Positions 36,980-46,438 of a DNA stretch of 64,000 bases are shown piece by piece. The notes under the pieces are model-generated. The model was not told the origin of the DNA, made no database searches, and saw only the letters and a program-made list of their open reading frames with translations. Both the position numbers and the translations under genes were made by a program. Location: the IMG/VR virus record IMGVR_UViG_3300047157_000174, positions 32,095 to 96,094 of that record; one strand, given 5' to 3'. Every line of letters starts with the position of its first letter. Within the stretch, counting starts at the first letter, position 1. The stretch comes from a virus.

Positions 36980-37570
36980 TTAATTCTCCATTAACATAAA
37001 AGAAATTGCTTCTGATTCAGTTAAAGATTTTAATATATTCCAAGCCTTGTTCATAGAATTAGGATTCCAAACTAATATTTTATCCCCGCCAATTCTTTTT
37101 CTTTCACTTTCAACTGCTTCCATTGGTAATCCTTCAGGAACTTCTTCATCGGTAGGATTTTTAATCCAACCTCTTCTTTCAAATGCAGCCATCCAACCAC
37201 TATCGGGTATAGTTTTATTATTTATACTAACTAAAATAGGTTTATCCTTTATCAATTGCATTCTTTTATCTATTAAATTAGAAGCAATTCTTTTTCCTCT
37301 ATATGGAGTAGCAATGTTGCTTCCGGCTAAAACCACATAACTATTTTTTTCAGACCAACCCGAATAACCCACAATCATATCTCCGTCTAATGCAATTAGA
37401 TATTTTACATTATCAACAGAATATGGACTTAAAGTGGGGCGTGTTTTTCTAGGGTTTTTATTTTGAGCATATATTTTTTGCCAATTTTCTTCGCGGGATT
37501 CTCCCCATTGACTATTCCATAGTTCTAACATCTCTGCTTCTGTATATATTTTACTAGGGTATGTTATCAT
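36980..37570 (-). CDS. GNAT-family acetyltransferase with possible C-terminal tag
   Basis: 196 residues. The GNAT core is visible: strand VKYLIALDGDMIVGYSGWSE, strand SYVVLAGSNIATPYRGKRIA with the acetyl-CoA loop R-G-K-R-I-A, helix SNLIDKRMQLI, and GWMAAFERRGWIKNP. The end, MNKAWNILKSLTESE, resembles the W-x-I-L-K tag of the other proteins, though with extra residues after it. It could modify a host or viral protein. It is coupled to the large terminase. Confidence 0.7.
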   Translation of the reverse strand: MITYPSKIYTEAEMLELWNSQWGESREENWQKIYAQNKNPRKTRPTLSPYSVDNVKYLIALDGDMIVGYSGWSEKNSYVVLAGSNIATPYRGKRIASNLIDKRMQLIKDKPILVSINNKTIPDSGWMAAFERRGWIKNPTDEEVPEGLPMEAVESERKRIGGDKILVWNPNSMNKAWNILKSLTESEAISFMLMEN

Positions 37571-37574
37571 AATA

Positions 37575-40265
37575 TCACCTAAAGTTAGCCTTTAAGAAAT
37601 ATACACTTTCTTTAGGAACTCCATGTTTAATCCCTATTTCTCCAAAAGAATCTACTTCATTAACAATAGAACTTATTTCATAGGCCGAAACATCTACATT
37701 ATAATCACTCTTCATTATATCAATAGCAGCATTAACATGGTTAAAATTACTTAAACTAGAAGTATTGTAATAAATAGGTTTACCAACCATCTTCCTTATG
37801 TTATCGTGAGCCTCTAACATTTTTGCAACTACATCTTCTTGTTTATTTCTTAATGATTCAACAATATCTACAAACTCATAGATAATAGAACTGCGCCCGC
37901 CTTGACTATCCATTTGTTCTAGAGAACCTCTATTATTATATATCTCTTTAATAATATAATTTAAGGGGTATATTTTATTTTGATTATATTTTTCAGCCCA
38001 TTCTTTAGGAGTTTTTCCGTTACTATTAGGAAACTTTCCCTGTGGATTTTTTTTACTCTCTTCCGCCCATATTTTATAATCATCCATTAAATTATTTTTA
38101 GTCAATATATTATGTAAAATATTACCAAACTCTTCATTTACCCCTTCTTTAGTTATCTTATCCCTTCTATCTAAATTTGCTATTCGTATTACTAAATTTC
38201 TACCTTCTTTAATTCCATCAACTAATTTTCTAATATTTTGTATTTTACTTGGGGTGGAAATGAAGGTTAAATATGCTGTCAACTCTTTAATATGTCTCGG
38301 TTCATATTTAGTATATCCTTTAGTTTTATCTTCGGACATCACATACGAAAATACTGATTCATTAGGATTATGACTTTCTATTATTCTAAATATTCTTTTT
38401 TCAAGTCCATCTACATCTAAACCAAAATTATCATCAAAGGGCAAATTTGTAGAATACATTGGAGTTATGAAGAAGTTACTAACTTCTATTAACAACTCGT
38501 CCAGTTCTTCTTTTACATTTTCTAATTTCTCATATTCATTTTCACTAGCAACATTCCCTAGATTTTCTATTACAGGTCTAATTAATTCACTAGTCTGCGT
38601 TGGGTCTCCACCCTTACCTCCGTATGGTTTTGTTCCGGTTTTAGAAGGCGCTACACTTTTGAAATCATCAGGCTCAAACAATTTAGAAAAGGCTTTCAAG
38701 AAGCCTATAATATATTTGATATTTTTATCAGACCCTTTTCCTTCTCCTTGTACTAATTTAGACATAGTTGTTTTTGTTAGTGGGAGGAAGTATTTTCCGT
38801 CTTCACTTACATCAGATGCTAACTCCTTAAGTCGTTTTATGTATTCAATAATTTCAAAATCTATATTAGTATTCATAGCGGCTTCATATTTTTCACCTTC
38901 TATTAATAATAATTTTTCTAATCTTTTTACTTCTGTTTCAAAAACAGGGGTAGGTTCTTTAAACGCCTTATCATTATATTCTACATAATAAATCGGGTCA
39001 ACTTCAATTTTTTCTATTCCATCTAATACTCTTCCTAAAGTTATTAATCGCTGTTGGTCTAACTTACCCTTACCTTGACTAGAAGAAACCTCTTCTGTTA
39101 TACCTGTCCTTTCATCGTCTTTCCCGTAAGTATTTACAGTTATACTTCCACCATCAGATTCATTTTCAAATTCTTTTTCTGCTTGAACTAACAAACCGTT
39201 TTCATCTAAAATGTTATTAAAAAGAGCAACGTGTTTGTTGGCTTTCTTGTGTGATTCTACTTGCATAGGTTTGAAAGCACGAATATAATTCAACTCACCA
39301 TTGGTAATTTCATTTGAATAAGATTTCAAATCTTTAATAGCGTCTTTCAAATCCCCTTCAATTCCTTCAATCCCTTCTATTGCAGAAATAAAATCTAAAT
39401 ATGCTTTTTCAAAATCTTTATATTCACCGTGTTTCTCTTTCCAAAAAGCATAAACATCCTTTCTATTTTGTAATGATTTAAAATCCAAATCTCCGATAAT
39501 ATCCACTTTATCAATATTAATAGTAAAACGACCTCCCTTTTTTTCGTTTGAATATTGTCTTAGTATTTCTCTAATTGGTCGTAGAGTTGATTTTTCATCA
39601 GCATTTAAATTATCAATGGTAAGTAAATAATTATCTATTTGCGGTTGTGTTAAAGTGCCGCTACTTAATGAGGCAGTTTTTACATCCAATTTATTTTTAT
39701 TTGTAAATACATTTCTATATGTAAGTTTCCTACCTGCATAATCTTCAAACTTTCCAAGCATTTCATTTACATCTTTACTTTCATCAGTATATTCTTTTCT
39801 ATCCCGAAGAGTGGTAGTAGTTTCTAGACCTTTATCAGAAGAATATCTTCGAATAACTTCGGTAAGCATTTCTTCTATTTTATCCTCATAGTTTTCAATT
39901 CTATTACTTCCTTGCCCTAAACCTATGATACCATATTGTAAAGGAAGTGCTTTGGTTCTCATCATATTTTTTAGTCCCTTGACATTCCTATTAGTAAAAT
40001 TAACTCCATCTTCTTTAATTGTTTTTTTAATATACTCTCTTAACTCATTGTCCTTTTTAACTAATTTATGTAATCTACTTTTATCACTATAAATATCTGT
40101 CAGTATTTCTGATAATACTATTTTTTGTTCACTTGTAGGTAAAGAAGGATTTTTTTCTTCTATTATGTCTTTAATTTCAGGAATAATACTCTTGACCCCT
40201 TTTTCATGTTTAACAGCATCTTCAAAAAGCCGTTGTTTTTCATTTTCATTTTTAATATATTTCAT
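37575..40265 (-). CDS. large Lys/Glu-rich protein (896 aa), unknown
   Basis: A continuous 896-residue charged, helical protein starting MKYIKNENEKQRLFEDAVKH. No catalytic motif seen. It overlaps the upstream 795-residue gene by 4 bases. A repeated style of long helices (for example YIEKRLKE-like stretches such as EIIEYIKRLKELASDVSEDG) suggests a structural or scaffold role. Unlike its neighbour it has no W-tag. Confidence 0.55.
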   Translation of the reverse strand: MKYIKNENEKQRLFEDAVKHEKGVKSIIPEIKDIIEEKNPSLPTSEQKIVLSEILTDIYSDKSRLHKLVKKDNELREYIKKTIKEDGVNFTNRNVKGLKNMMRTKALPLQYGIIGLGQGSNRIENYEDKIEEMLTEVIRRYSSDKGLETTTTLRDRKEYTDESKDVNEMLGKFEDYAGRKLTYRNVFTNKNKLDVKTASLSSGTLTQPQIDNYLLTIDNLNADEKSTLRPIREILRQYSNEKKGGRFTINIDKVDIIGDLDFKSLQNRKDVYAFWKEKHGEYKDFEKAYLDFISAIEGIEGIEGDLKDAIKDLKSYSNEITNGELNYIRAFKPMQVESHKKANKHVALFNNILDENGLLVQAEKEFENESDGGSITVNTYGKDDERTGITEEVSSSQGKGKLDQQRLITLGRVLDGIEKIEVDPIYYVEYNDKAFKEPTPVFETEVKRLEKLLLIEGEKYEAAMNTNIDFEIIEYIKRLKELASDVSEDGKYFLPLTKTTMSKLVQGEGKGSDKNIKYIIGFLKAFSKLFEPDDFKSVAPSKTGTKPYGGKGGDPTQTSELIRPVIENLGNVASENEYEKLENVKEELDELLIEVSNFFITPMYSTNLPFDDNFGLDVDGLEKRIFRIIESHNPNESVFSYVMSEDKTKGYTKYEPRHIKELTAYLTFISTPSKIQNIRKLVDGIKEGRNLVIRIANLDRRDKITKEGVNEEFGNILHNILTKNNLMDDYKIWAEESKKNPQGKFPNSNGKTPKEWAEKYNQNKIYPLNYIIKEIYNNRGSLEQMDSQGGRSSIIYEFVDIVESLRNKQEDVVAKMLEAHDNIRKMVGKPIYYNTSSLSNFNHVNAAIDIMKSDYNVDVSAYEISSIVNEVDSFGEIGIKHGVPKESVYFLKANFR

Positions 40266-42649
40266 TCAAACAACCCCTTTCCTTTAAGCCATGTCAAAGG
40301 CTCAAACCGAACCCCTTTTGTTCCACCAGTAGTCTTGCTTCTAAGAGTATTTTCTTCTAACGTTTGAATTACAGATTCTTGTATTTCTTTCAATAATGCT
40401 TTTCTCATATCATTATATCTAAGTAAAACCTGTCTTCTAAAATCTCTAAGAGGGGCTTCAGCATTTTCATCTGCATCTATTTTTTCATTTTTATTCTTAT
40501 CTATCTTATTGTATAAATCATTCAAATTTTTATTACCGTTTAAGTTACTATCTAACCCCTTACAAAACTTTGCAAATTTCTCAAATAACGTGGTAAAAAC
40601 ATATTCGTTAACTTCAATATCAGGAGTAGTCCCTGCCTCTTCTTCTTCATCAAGTTCTTGTTTTATTTTTGTAAGAAGTTGTTTAGGTTTAGATGCTATA
40701 CCTTTTCTTGGACTATAAACATCCCCACTTAATACCATACTTTCTAAAATAGTTTTTATATTTTTATGTGTTTCCTTCGGTAAAAAATCTTCAAGAACTT
40801 CGTCAACCTCCACAAAATAAATTCTGTCTATGGTATCCGGCAGAGGTATCTTTTTATCATTTTCTAATAATTCTATATAATACAAAATTGCATTCCTCAA
40901 ATCTTCTGAAATTGTAAGTGTACCGGAAAGAGACTCTTCTATTTCAGGTAATAAATCAAGAAGTCTAGTTTTAATATCTTGAGTGTCTTCATCATCTCTA
41001 TTCGAGGGTTTTATTATTTTATACCATTCTATATTTGAAACAGAACCTTTAGATTTTATTCTTTTATATTCATTCGTTAAGAAATCTATAATATCATCAT
41101 CCATATCAACATAAGACCTAATTCTATCTCTATCATTTAGTGATGCTAGTGTTTTTAATTTTTCTAAAACAACATTTGTTTTTACAGAAGTAGTTTCCGT
41201 TTTCAATATAGAATCAAGCACCGATTCTAATTCTTTACTGTTTTTATTATCGAAAAATATGTCAAATACTCTAATGTAAGAATCAAAATTTCCTATCTGA
41301 TACCTAAACCATTTACCTGTTCCCTTTAAAAATTTCAGTTGTTCTTGTTTTTTTGCTGATTTTGCACCCGAACGCATAACTTCATAAAAATATTCAATTA
41401 ATATTTCTTCATTTATTTTTCTATCTCTACTAATGGTCTTTGGTTTAGAAATAGTTTTCCTATCACCTGCAATAATTTGAGATTTTTGAGGTTTTCTTCT
41501 AAATTCAATATAGGGTTGTAGTTGAAGTACCTTAGCAATAGGAGTGCGATTAACACTTATTTTTTTTCCTGTTTTAAAATTTTCTATCATATCTAAATCT
41601 AAAGTTGTTTCTTTGGATTCATCTTCAAAACTAGGTAACTTAAAATTACTATCCAAAACAACACCCCCTGCGAATGGGAGTATTTGTTCTCTAGTTACAT
41701 ATTCAGGAAATCCTGTAAAACCAAAAGCAATTTTTCCGAAAGAGATTTCTTCTTCCAAATATTTACGAGATTTGGGGTCTTCGTCTTTTCTAGCCCTTTC
41801 TTTAGCCTTTCCTTTAGATTTTTTTGAACCTACTCGACCTACGCCACCTTCTCTTACTATTTTACTAGATAAAGTAGCAGTTATGTCCTTGCCTTCCATC
41901 ATCATTTTTCCATCTTTATTTTTGACAACGGGTATAACGGGTTTTAATTTTAATCCGCTATTATCTATAATACTATCAATTTCTTCACTATCAACAGGTA
42001 AAACAATAATAGTGCCTTTCTCTATTTTATATCCTACAACTTCGGGTTTTGAAAACGCTTCTGCATTGAGTAGTTTTTGTCTTGCGGATTTGTTGTTTTT
42101 TAAGAGAGAAGAAAAATTCTTTAATCTCTTTTCAATACCACTTTCATTAACTTCTTTTTTAGTTTCAACTAATTCTTTTTGGTGTTGAAACTTAAGTCTA
42201 TCAAAACTAATCTCCCCATTTAGATATTGAACCATCTTATCGTATTCTTCATCTTCATAGAGTTTCTTAATTATTTTACTATTTTCTATAATATTACCCT
42301 CTTTGTCTATACTTTTTATGATTGTTTCAATTTTAGAAAGTTTGTTCATAAAAGGACTAAGTTTACTTTTGTTTTCATAGACATTTTTAATGTTAAAGGG
42401 TTCTTCATTGAAATAATCCCCTCTAGGAATATTTCTATAATCCCTATCGTAGCCCTCTCTTAATCTTCTGTCCAATCTAGTAACTGCTTCCAGTATTTTT
42501 GGGATTGACATATTCTTTTTATTCACGAAATCCACAACACCTTCTTCTAACTTATCATCACTAAGAGAAAGTAATGCTCTAGCAACTTTTCTCATATCAT
42601 CAGAAAGTTGTTTTTTTCTAGGTGCTTTTAGAATATTTTGCCAACTCAT
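40262..42649 (-). CDS. W-tagged large Lys/Glu-rich protein (795 aa)
   Basis: Opens MSWQNILKAPRKKQLSDDMR. The chain is charged and helical with no recognised domain. A long basic run around SKKSKGKAKERARKDEDPKS separates two parts. It overlaps the small terminase-like gene's stop by 4 bases. It is the longest protein with the terminal tag, which suggests that the tag is not limited to tiny proteins. Confidence 0.6.
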   Translation of the reverse strand: MSWQNILKAPRKKQLSDDMRKVARALLSLSDDKLEEGVVDFVNKKNMSIPKILEAVTRLDRRLREGYDRDYRNIPRGDYFNEEPFNIKNVYENKSKLSPFMNKLSKIETIIKSIDKEGNIIENSKIIKKLYEDEEYDKMVQYLNGEISFDRLKFQHQKELVETKKEVNESGIEKRLKNFSSLLKNNKSARQKLLNAEAFSKPEVVGYKIEKGTIIVLPVDSEEIDSIIDNSGLKLKPVIPVVKNKDGKMMMEGKDITATLSSKIVREGGVGRVGSKKSKGKAKERARKDEDPKSRKYLEEEISFGKIAFGFTGFPEYVTREQILPFAGGVVLDSNFKLPSFEDESKETTLDLDMIENFKTGKKISVNRTPIAKVLQLQPYIEFRRKPQKSQIIAGDRKTISKPKTISRDRKINEEILIEYFYEVMRSGAKSAKKQEQLKFLKGTGKWFRYQIGNFDSYIRVFDIFFDNKNSKELESVLDSILKTETTSVKTNVVLEKLKTLASLNDRDRIRSYVDMDDDIIDFLTNEYKRIKSKGSVSNIEWYKIIKPSNRDDEDTQDIKTRLLDLLPEIEESLSGTLTISEDLRNAILYYIELLENDKKIPLPDTIDRIYFVEVDEVLEDFLPKETHKNIKTILESMVLSGDVYSPRKGIASKPKQLLTKIKQELDEEEEAGTTPDIEVNEYVFTTLFEKFAKFCKGLDSNLNGNKNLNDLYNKIDKNKNEKIDADENAEAPLRDFRRQVLLRYNDMRKALLKEIQESVIQTLEENTLRSKTTGGTKGVRFEPLTWLKGKGLFE

Positions 42650-43302
42650 TGTAACTTACTCTCCATTTGTTTTCTAACATCTAGCCAAACTTCAGGGTGA
42701 TTTTGTGCTAAGACTTCCTTGATAACTTGCATCTGATGAACAATAATTGTATCTTGTCTCTTGTGAACTAACTTACCTTTGAACTCCATCAAGTATCTCA
42801 AACTCTCACGGACTTCCTTTGCTAACTTAGTTAATGAATCTATATGTTTTGGGTCTAACTCATCTGATTGGAAAAGTAAATCTAATTTAGTATCTAGCCT
42901 AGAAATGTTAGCACTCAATGTATCTACTTCATTTATTTCTTTCATAGCAATCATGTTTGCTGCTGATTGTTGAACTAAAGGTTGTACATGATTTTTCATA
43001 TGACGAACTACTTGGTCGGGAGTACATTCTAACATTGACCCAACTTCTTCGGGTGTAATTACAGAATCATGTATTTGTAATTCGATTGCACTTCTATGTT
43101 CGCTAGTGCAAACTTTACATTTTGGATTAGAAGAATTGACATATCCTTCCATGTGATTTCTTTGGTGTCTTGAAGCAGTACCGCTAGGCCAATCCATTTG
43201 AATATCTAATTCATCAGCAGTAATTATCATGTTATCTAATTCATCTTCTAGGCTCTGCCTATTTTCTAAATTACAAAAAACACAACGCTTTCTAGTTACC
43301 AT
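42646..43302 (-). CDS. zinc-finger DNA-binding protein, candidate small terminase
   Basis: About 218 residues from the ATG at 43302. Two similar modules each hold a Cys-x2-Cys and a later His: KRCVFCNLENRQSLEDEL with SRHQRNH, and PKCKVCTSEHRSAIELQI with VVRHMKNH. Both look like a zinc knuckle joined to a helix-turn-helix (ITADELDIQM, ITPEEVGSMLE). A long helical C-terminal part follows. Tandem DNA-binding modules plus an oligomerising helical tail, upstream of the terminase block, fit a small terminase. The duplication is clear; the function is inferred. Confidence 0.5.
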   Translation of the reverse strand: MVTRKRCVFCNLENRQSLEDELDNMIITADELDIQMDWPSGTASRHQRNHMEGYVNSSNPKCKVCTSEHRSAIELQIHDSVITPEEVGSMLECTPDQVVRHMKNHVQPLVQQSAANMIAMKEINEVDTLSANISRLDTKLDLLFQSDELDPKHIDSLTKLAKEVRESLRYLMEFKGKLVHKRQDTIIVHQMQVIKEVLAQNHPEVWLDVRKQMESKLQ

Positions 43303-43313
43303 GTTATCACTTT

Positions 43314-43625
43314 TTATTGACTCCAAACTAATTCATATTCATCGGAATAATTGATTAGTTCCGATGGACTTAACTTTCCATATATATCGGGAGAATCTTC
43401 ATTAATTTTATCAATATCATCCTGTTCAAGTTTTGTTCCATCGGGCAATATAATATCAGTAACATAAACTCCAATTTCTCTCATATATGTTTCTCTTTGT
43501 CCGAAGGAAAACTCCCACTCAATTATTGCCTTTCCTTCATCCTCATAATCCACAGGTGTTCTAAATGCGAACCCATGCATTGCACTTTCCGGCTGTAAAC
43601 GTTTTACTATTTTTTCCCAACTCAT
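43314..43625 (-). CDS. W-tagged small protein
   Basis: 103 residues from the ATG at 43625, chosen because it has a GGAG ribosome site (GTGGAGAGTATTAAG) and starts the tag, MSWEKIVKRLQPESAMHGFA. A longer in-frame start would add 17 odd residues. The body is beta-like and acidic (AIIEWEFSFGQRETYMREIG). Unknown role. Confidence 0.6.
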   Translation of the reverse strand: MSWEKIVKRLQPESAMHGFAFRTPVDYEDEGKAIIEWEFSFGQRETYMREIGVYVTDIILPDGTKLEQDDIDKINEDSPDIYGKLSPSELINYSDEYELVWSQ

Positions 43626-43626
43626 C

Positions 43627-43704
43627 TTAATACTCTCCACAATAACTACACATACAACAAGAATAATTATCCTCATCTATTTCCATATTACAACATTCTA
43701 ACAT
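43627..43704 (-). CDS. 25-aa cysteine-rich microprotein
   Basis: The frame reads MLECCNMEIDEDNYSCCMCS then YCGEY: six or more cysteines in 25 residues, arranged CC ... CCxCxxC, which could bind zinc or an iron-sulfur cluster. Its ATG overlaps the stop of the preceding gene (TAATG), and the next ATG lies just after its stop. Small size limits certainty. Confidence 0.45.
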   Translation of the reverse strand: MLECCNMEIDEDNYSCCMCSYCGEY

Positions 43705-44861
43705 TATGTCACCTTCAATATATCAGCCCAACTTCTAACGGGTTGGTTGAAACTAGTTTTTTTCTCTTCTGAAAAGTTTTTCAGTTTAACAGTATTGTCC
43801 TTTCTTCCTGTTTTTGGTAATTCATATTTTTGATTTTTCTCATCTAACAATATTACTGCCGCTTGATTTATTACACCACGACTTATTTTGAAATACCCTC
43901 TATTTACTGTAAGAGTTTCGGGTATTCCTAATGTTTGTCTAACTCTATCTTGGAAATCTTTTCTTCTTGGTATAGTCCACTCTTTTCCTAAAATCAAATC
44001 TCTAACCTTTTTATGTGGAAAATTACCTGCGGGAGTAGCCATGTTCGGGTTAAGATGAACTGTTATCAGTCTTCTAATACTGTTGATTTCTAATATTTTT
44101 TTAGCCCAACCTTTCTGTCCCTTTGTTCCTAATACAATAGGATTTTCTTCTGATGTCCCCAAAGGTTTTTCTAATTCTTCTATCGCTTGTTCTACAATTT
44201 CATGTAAACTTTTAGTATTTGCAATTTTAACTTCTCCACCCCTACCATAAATTACTTGCCAAAATGGAGGAGTTGATGTTCCCCTAGCACCATACCAAGA
44301 ACTAGGACACGCTGGCATAGGTGCTAATTCGGGTAATCCCTTTTCTCTACGTTTCATATTTTTGAACTCTCTTTTTTCCTGATAGTTGTCAGTACGATAG
44401 TGTCCGTATATTTCCTCTTCATTAACAACTTTACCACTTGTAGAATCTATTTCTTTATCAGTAAATAAAATATTTCTAGGGTTATTGTCATGTTCGTCAT
44501 CTGAATATTCATCCATCAATTCTTTAAGTTTAGTTAACTCATCAATTTCAGATATTTCTATTTCACCACCATCAATAATATTTCTAATCATTCTATCTAT
44601 TTCTACTCCGCCTTCATTCTGATTATTAGGCATTGGATTTCCCATCAACCTACCTGTTACTCCCTGTTTCAAAAACATCTGAAATAAATTAATTTCGTTA
44701 ACCATAAATACATCATCACCACTAACCTTTCCTAATGCAGAAGCCCATTCAGAATAGAGTTTTTCTAATCCTTCTAAATCAGGATTTCCTTCTAATACAG
44801 TACCGGAAGGAGTATTAATTAAAACACTATTTGTCTTTCCTAACTTTTCTTTTTTTGCCAC
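43704..44861 (-). CDS. W-tagged (C-terminal) protein of 385 aa
   Basis: The GTG at 44861 has an excellent GGAGGT ribosome site 7 bases upstream, so the start is placed here and not at the longer frame. The protein starts VAKKEKLGKTNSVLINTPSG. It ends NQPVRSWADILKVT, with the W-x-D-I-L-K motif at the C-terminus. A middle segment (PACPSSWYGARGTSTPPFWQ) and a Lys/Arg-rich late part give no clear family. Having the tag at the opposite end from its neighbours argues that the motif works as a portable end tag. Confidence 0.6.
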   Translation of the reverse strand: MAKKEKLGKTNSVLINTPSGTVLEGNPDLEGLEKLYSEWASALGKVSGDDVFMVNEINLFQMFLKQGVTGRLMGNPMPNNQNEGGVEIDRMIRNIIDGGEIEISEIDELTKLKELMDEYSDDEHDNNPRNILFTDKEIDSTSGKVVNEEEIYGHYRTDNYQEKREFKNMKRREKGLPELAPMPACPSSWYGARGTSTPPFWQVIYGRGGEVKIANTKSLHEIVEQAIEELEKPLGTSEENPIVLGTKGQKGWAKKILEINSIRRLITVHLNPNMATPAGNFPHKKVRDLILGKEWTIPRRKDFQDRVRQTLGIPETLTVNRGYFKISRGVINQAAVILLDEKNQKYELPKTGRKDNTVKLKNFSEEKKTSFNQPVRSWADILKVT

Positions 44862-44988
44862 GTTTTTTACCTCCTTTTGATGAAATAGATTTATTGTTAA
44901 ATAAAGATGAAGTTCCACTATTACCAGTAGTAACAGCCCCCGCCATTCGTAGTATAGTAAACCATTTACTGTTAGGGATAGTTGCCAC
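44827..44988 (-). CDS. 53-aa basic protein with tag near N-terminus, overlapping
   Basis: From a GTG at 44988: MATIPNSKWFTILRMAGAVT, ending in a very basic KGGKKRGKKRKVRKDK. The segment KWFTILR fits the tag motif. The last 35 bases overlap the beginning of the gene at 43704-44861 in another frame, and the ribosome site of that gene lies inside this frame. The start is not certain (an ATG inside would give 39 residues without the tag). Confidence 0.45.
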   Translation of the reverse strand: MATIPNSKWFTILRMAGAVTTGNSGTSSLFNNKSISSKGGKKRGKKRKVRKDK

Positions 44989-45114
44989 TTGTCTAAGCGC
45001 AACAACAATTAGACTATGAATGTTTCACTAATTACTATTGTTTTTTATTTTTCCTAACTGCAACCCATACCCAAAATTCATTTGATAAAGTCCAAAAAAA
45101 TTTCTCTATTCTAT

Positions 45115-45447
45115 TCAAGAACCTTTTCTCCACTTCTTGTTTTTCTTTTCCTTAGTTTTACTAGGACTCCACTTTACTTTATCAGCCCAGTAAGCGGCAG
45201 ACATTTTACCACGTTTAATATTCTTAGCGTGTCTAGATTTGAATGCTTTTCTTTGTCCGGCAGTTTGATTAGTCTTTACTCCTTTTTGACCGAACCTAAT
45301 AGTTTTAACTTTATCTCCATCTTTTACAACAACAATGTGAGATTTAGTTTTGTGCTTAATTCTCTTAGGTTTACTAAAGCCACTCACACCTGCTCTTTTC
45401 AACGCAGGGTGTTTGCCCTTCTTTTTTAGAACATCAAACCAAGTCAT
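45115..45447 (-). CDS. W-tagged strongly basic protein
   Basis: 110 residues opening MTWFDVLKKKGKHPALKRAG. The body contains KTKSHIVVVKDGDKVKTIRF, then GQRKAFKSRHAKNIKRGKMS and AAYWADKVKWSPSK. Basic proteins with 'RkaFkaRH ... k...aayWa.k..W' occur in marine phages as virion-associated proteins; this comparison is from memory. It is very rich in Lys/Arg and may bind packaged DNA. It overlaps the next gene by 4 bases. Confidence 0.6.
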   Translation of the reverse strand: MTWFDVLKKKGKHPALKRAGVSGFSKPKRIKHKTKSHIVVVKDGDKVKTIRFGQKGVKTNQTAGQRKAFKSRHAKNIKRGKMSAAYWADKVKWSPSKTKEKKNKKWRKGS

Positions 45448-45899
45448 TTATTTCCCGCCTTTTTCTTAGCACATTCTTTACAAATAGGAACACCACTTTC
45501 AGAAACAGTCATATGTCTTCTAGACAACACCTTAGTACACCAACCACATTTATTTTTAGGCATATTGGTAACATTTCTTCGTCTAGATTTTCTTCCGCTA
45601 AAGTTAGGATTACCTACTCTAACATCTCCCTCTTCGGCTTTACCACTACCTGCTCTAGTATTTACTTCACGAACTAATTTTTTACCTGCCCTTCTAACAG
45701 TTTTTTTCGGTAATTCTATTCCCCTACCTATCGGTCTTTTATTTCCTTCGGGCGCTTGACCTCTTTCTTTAATTGCCTTTATTCTTTTTGATTCGGGCAT
45801 TTTTTCTCCACCCATAATATCAGGAGGTCTATCTTTAGGTCTCCCTCTCCCTCTATTTTTCCTACTTCCTTTATTTTTAATAACATCAAACCATGTCAT
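45444..45899 (-). CDS. W-tagged basic protein with C-terminal zinc ribbon
   Basis: 151 residues opening MTWFDVIKNKGSRKNRGRGR. A long Arg/Lys/Gly/Pro-rich disordered region leads to a zinc ribbon, CGWCTKVLSRRHMTVSESGV then PICKECAKKK (two Cys-x2-Cys pairs). This is a likely nucleic-acid-binding cargo protein. The ATG is in strong tag context. Function beyond DNA/RNA binding is unknown. Confidence 0.6.
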   Translation of the reverse strand: MTWFDVIKNKGSRKNRGRGRPKDRPPDIMGGEKMPESKRIKAIKERGQAPEGNKRPIGRGIELPKKTVRRAGKKLVREVNTRAGSGKAEEGDVRVGNPNFSGRKSRRRNVTNMPKNKCGWCTKVLSRRHMTVSESGVPICKECAKKKAGNK

Positions 45900-45911
45900 T
45901 TTTATTCCTCT

Positions 45912-46433
45912 TTACTCTATTCTTTCAGAAGGTATGTTAAAATCGAAATCATCCACTTCTGATAAAGTTCCTAAATCTGTACTCAATTTACTTAAGTTAA
46001 TTTCTATTTGCAATAGGAGTTCTCTAATTGCATCATGGTCGTATTGATTGTCTTCGGTTTTAGGTGTATTATGCAAAGCCCTTCTTGTAACGTCAATACC
46101 CTCGATTAAAACATTTAAGTTTTTCATCATCTCTTTCATACTGCCCGCATCTATTTTTTGTTTTATTACAGTAGTTTCTTTACTTAGGTGTTTCAATGCC
46201 TTTTGGCTTAACTCATTAAAATGATACAGTTTTTTACTTTCTCCTTCAACGTGTTTACTACCACTCATAAGTGTTCCATCGGGATGTTTATGTGTATCTC
46301 CAATATACTGTTTTCCATCTTCAAAGAAATGTCTTTCACCCTTTCCTTTCTTTACTTCTACAACCATACCATAAGTTTTGCATGGGTCTTTTCCACAACC
46401 ACAATTTTTCTTAAGTATATTTTCCCAACTCAT
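45912..46433 (-). CDS. W-tagged protein with Cys cluster
   Basis: 173 residues from the ATG at 46433 (a GTG three codons upstream is also possible). It opens MSWENILKKNCGCGKDPCKT: the tag is followed at once by CGCGKDPC, a small metal-binding-like cluster. A His/Gly-rich part (GDTHKHPDGTLMSGSKHVEG) and a helical C-terminal part follow. Body unrecognised. Confidence 0.55.
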   Translation of the reverse strand: MSWENILKKNCGCGKDPCKTYGMVVEVKKGKGERHFFEDGKQYIGDTHKHPDGTLMSGSKHVEGESKKLYHFNELSQKALKHLSKETTVIKQKIDAGSMKEMMKNLNVLIEGIDVTRRALHNTPKTEDNQYDHDAIRELLLQIEINLSKLSTDLGTLSEVDDFDFNIPSERIE

Positions 46434-46438
46434 ACTAA

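Noticed and set aside
44862-45008. A longer N-terminus for the 43704 gene beginning with TTG at 45008
   Set aside because: The GTG at 44861 has a strong GGAGGT site, and the extra 49 residues are an odd hydrophobic run that overlaps the tagged 53-residue frame.
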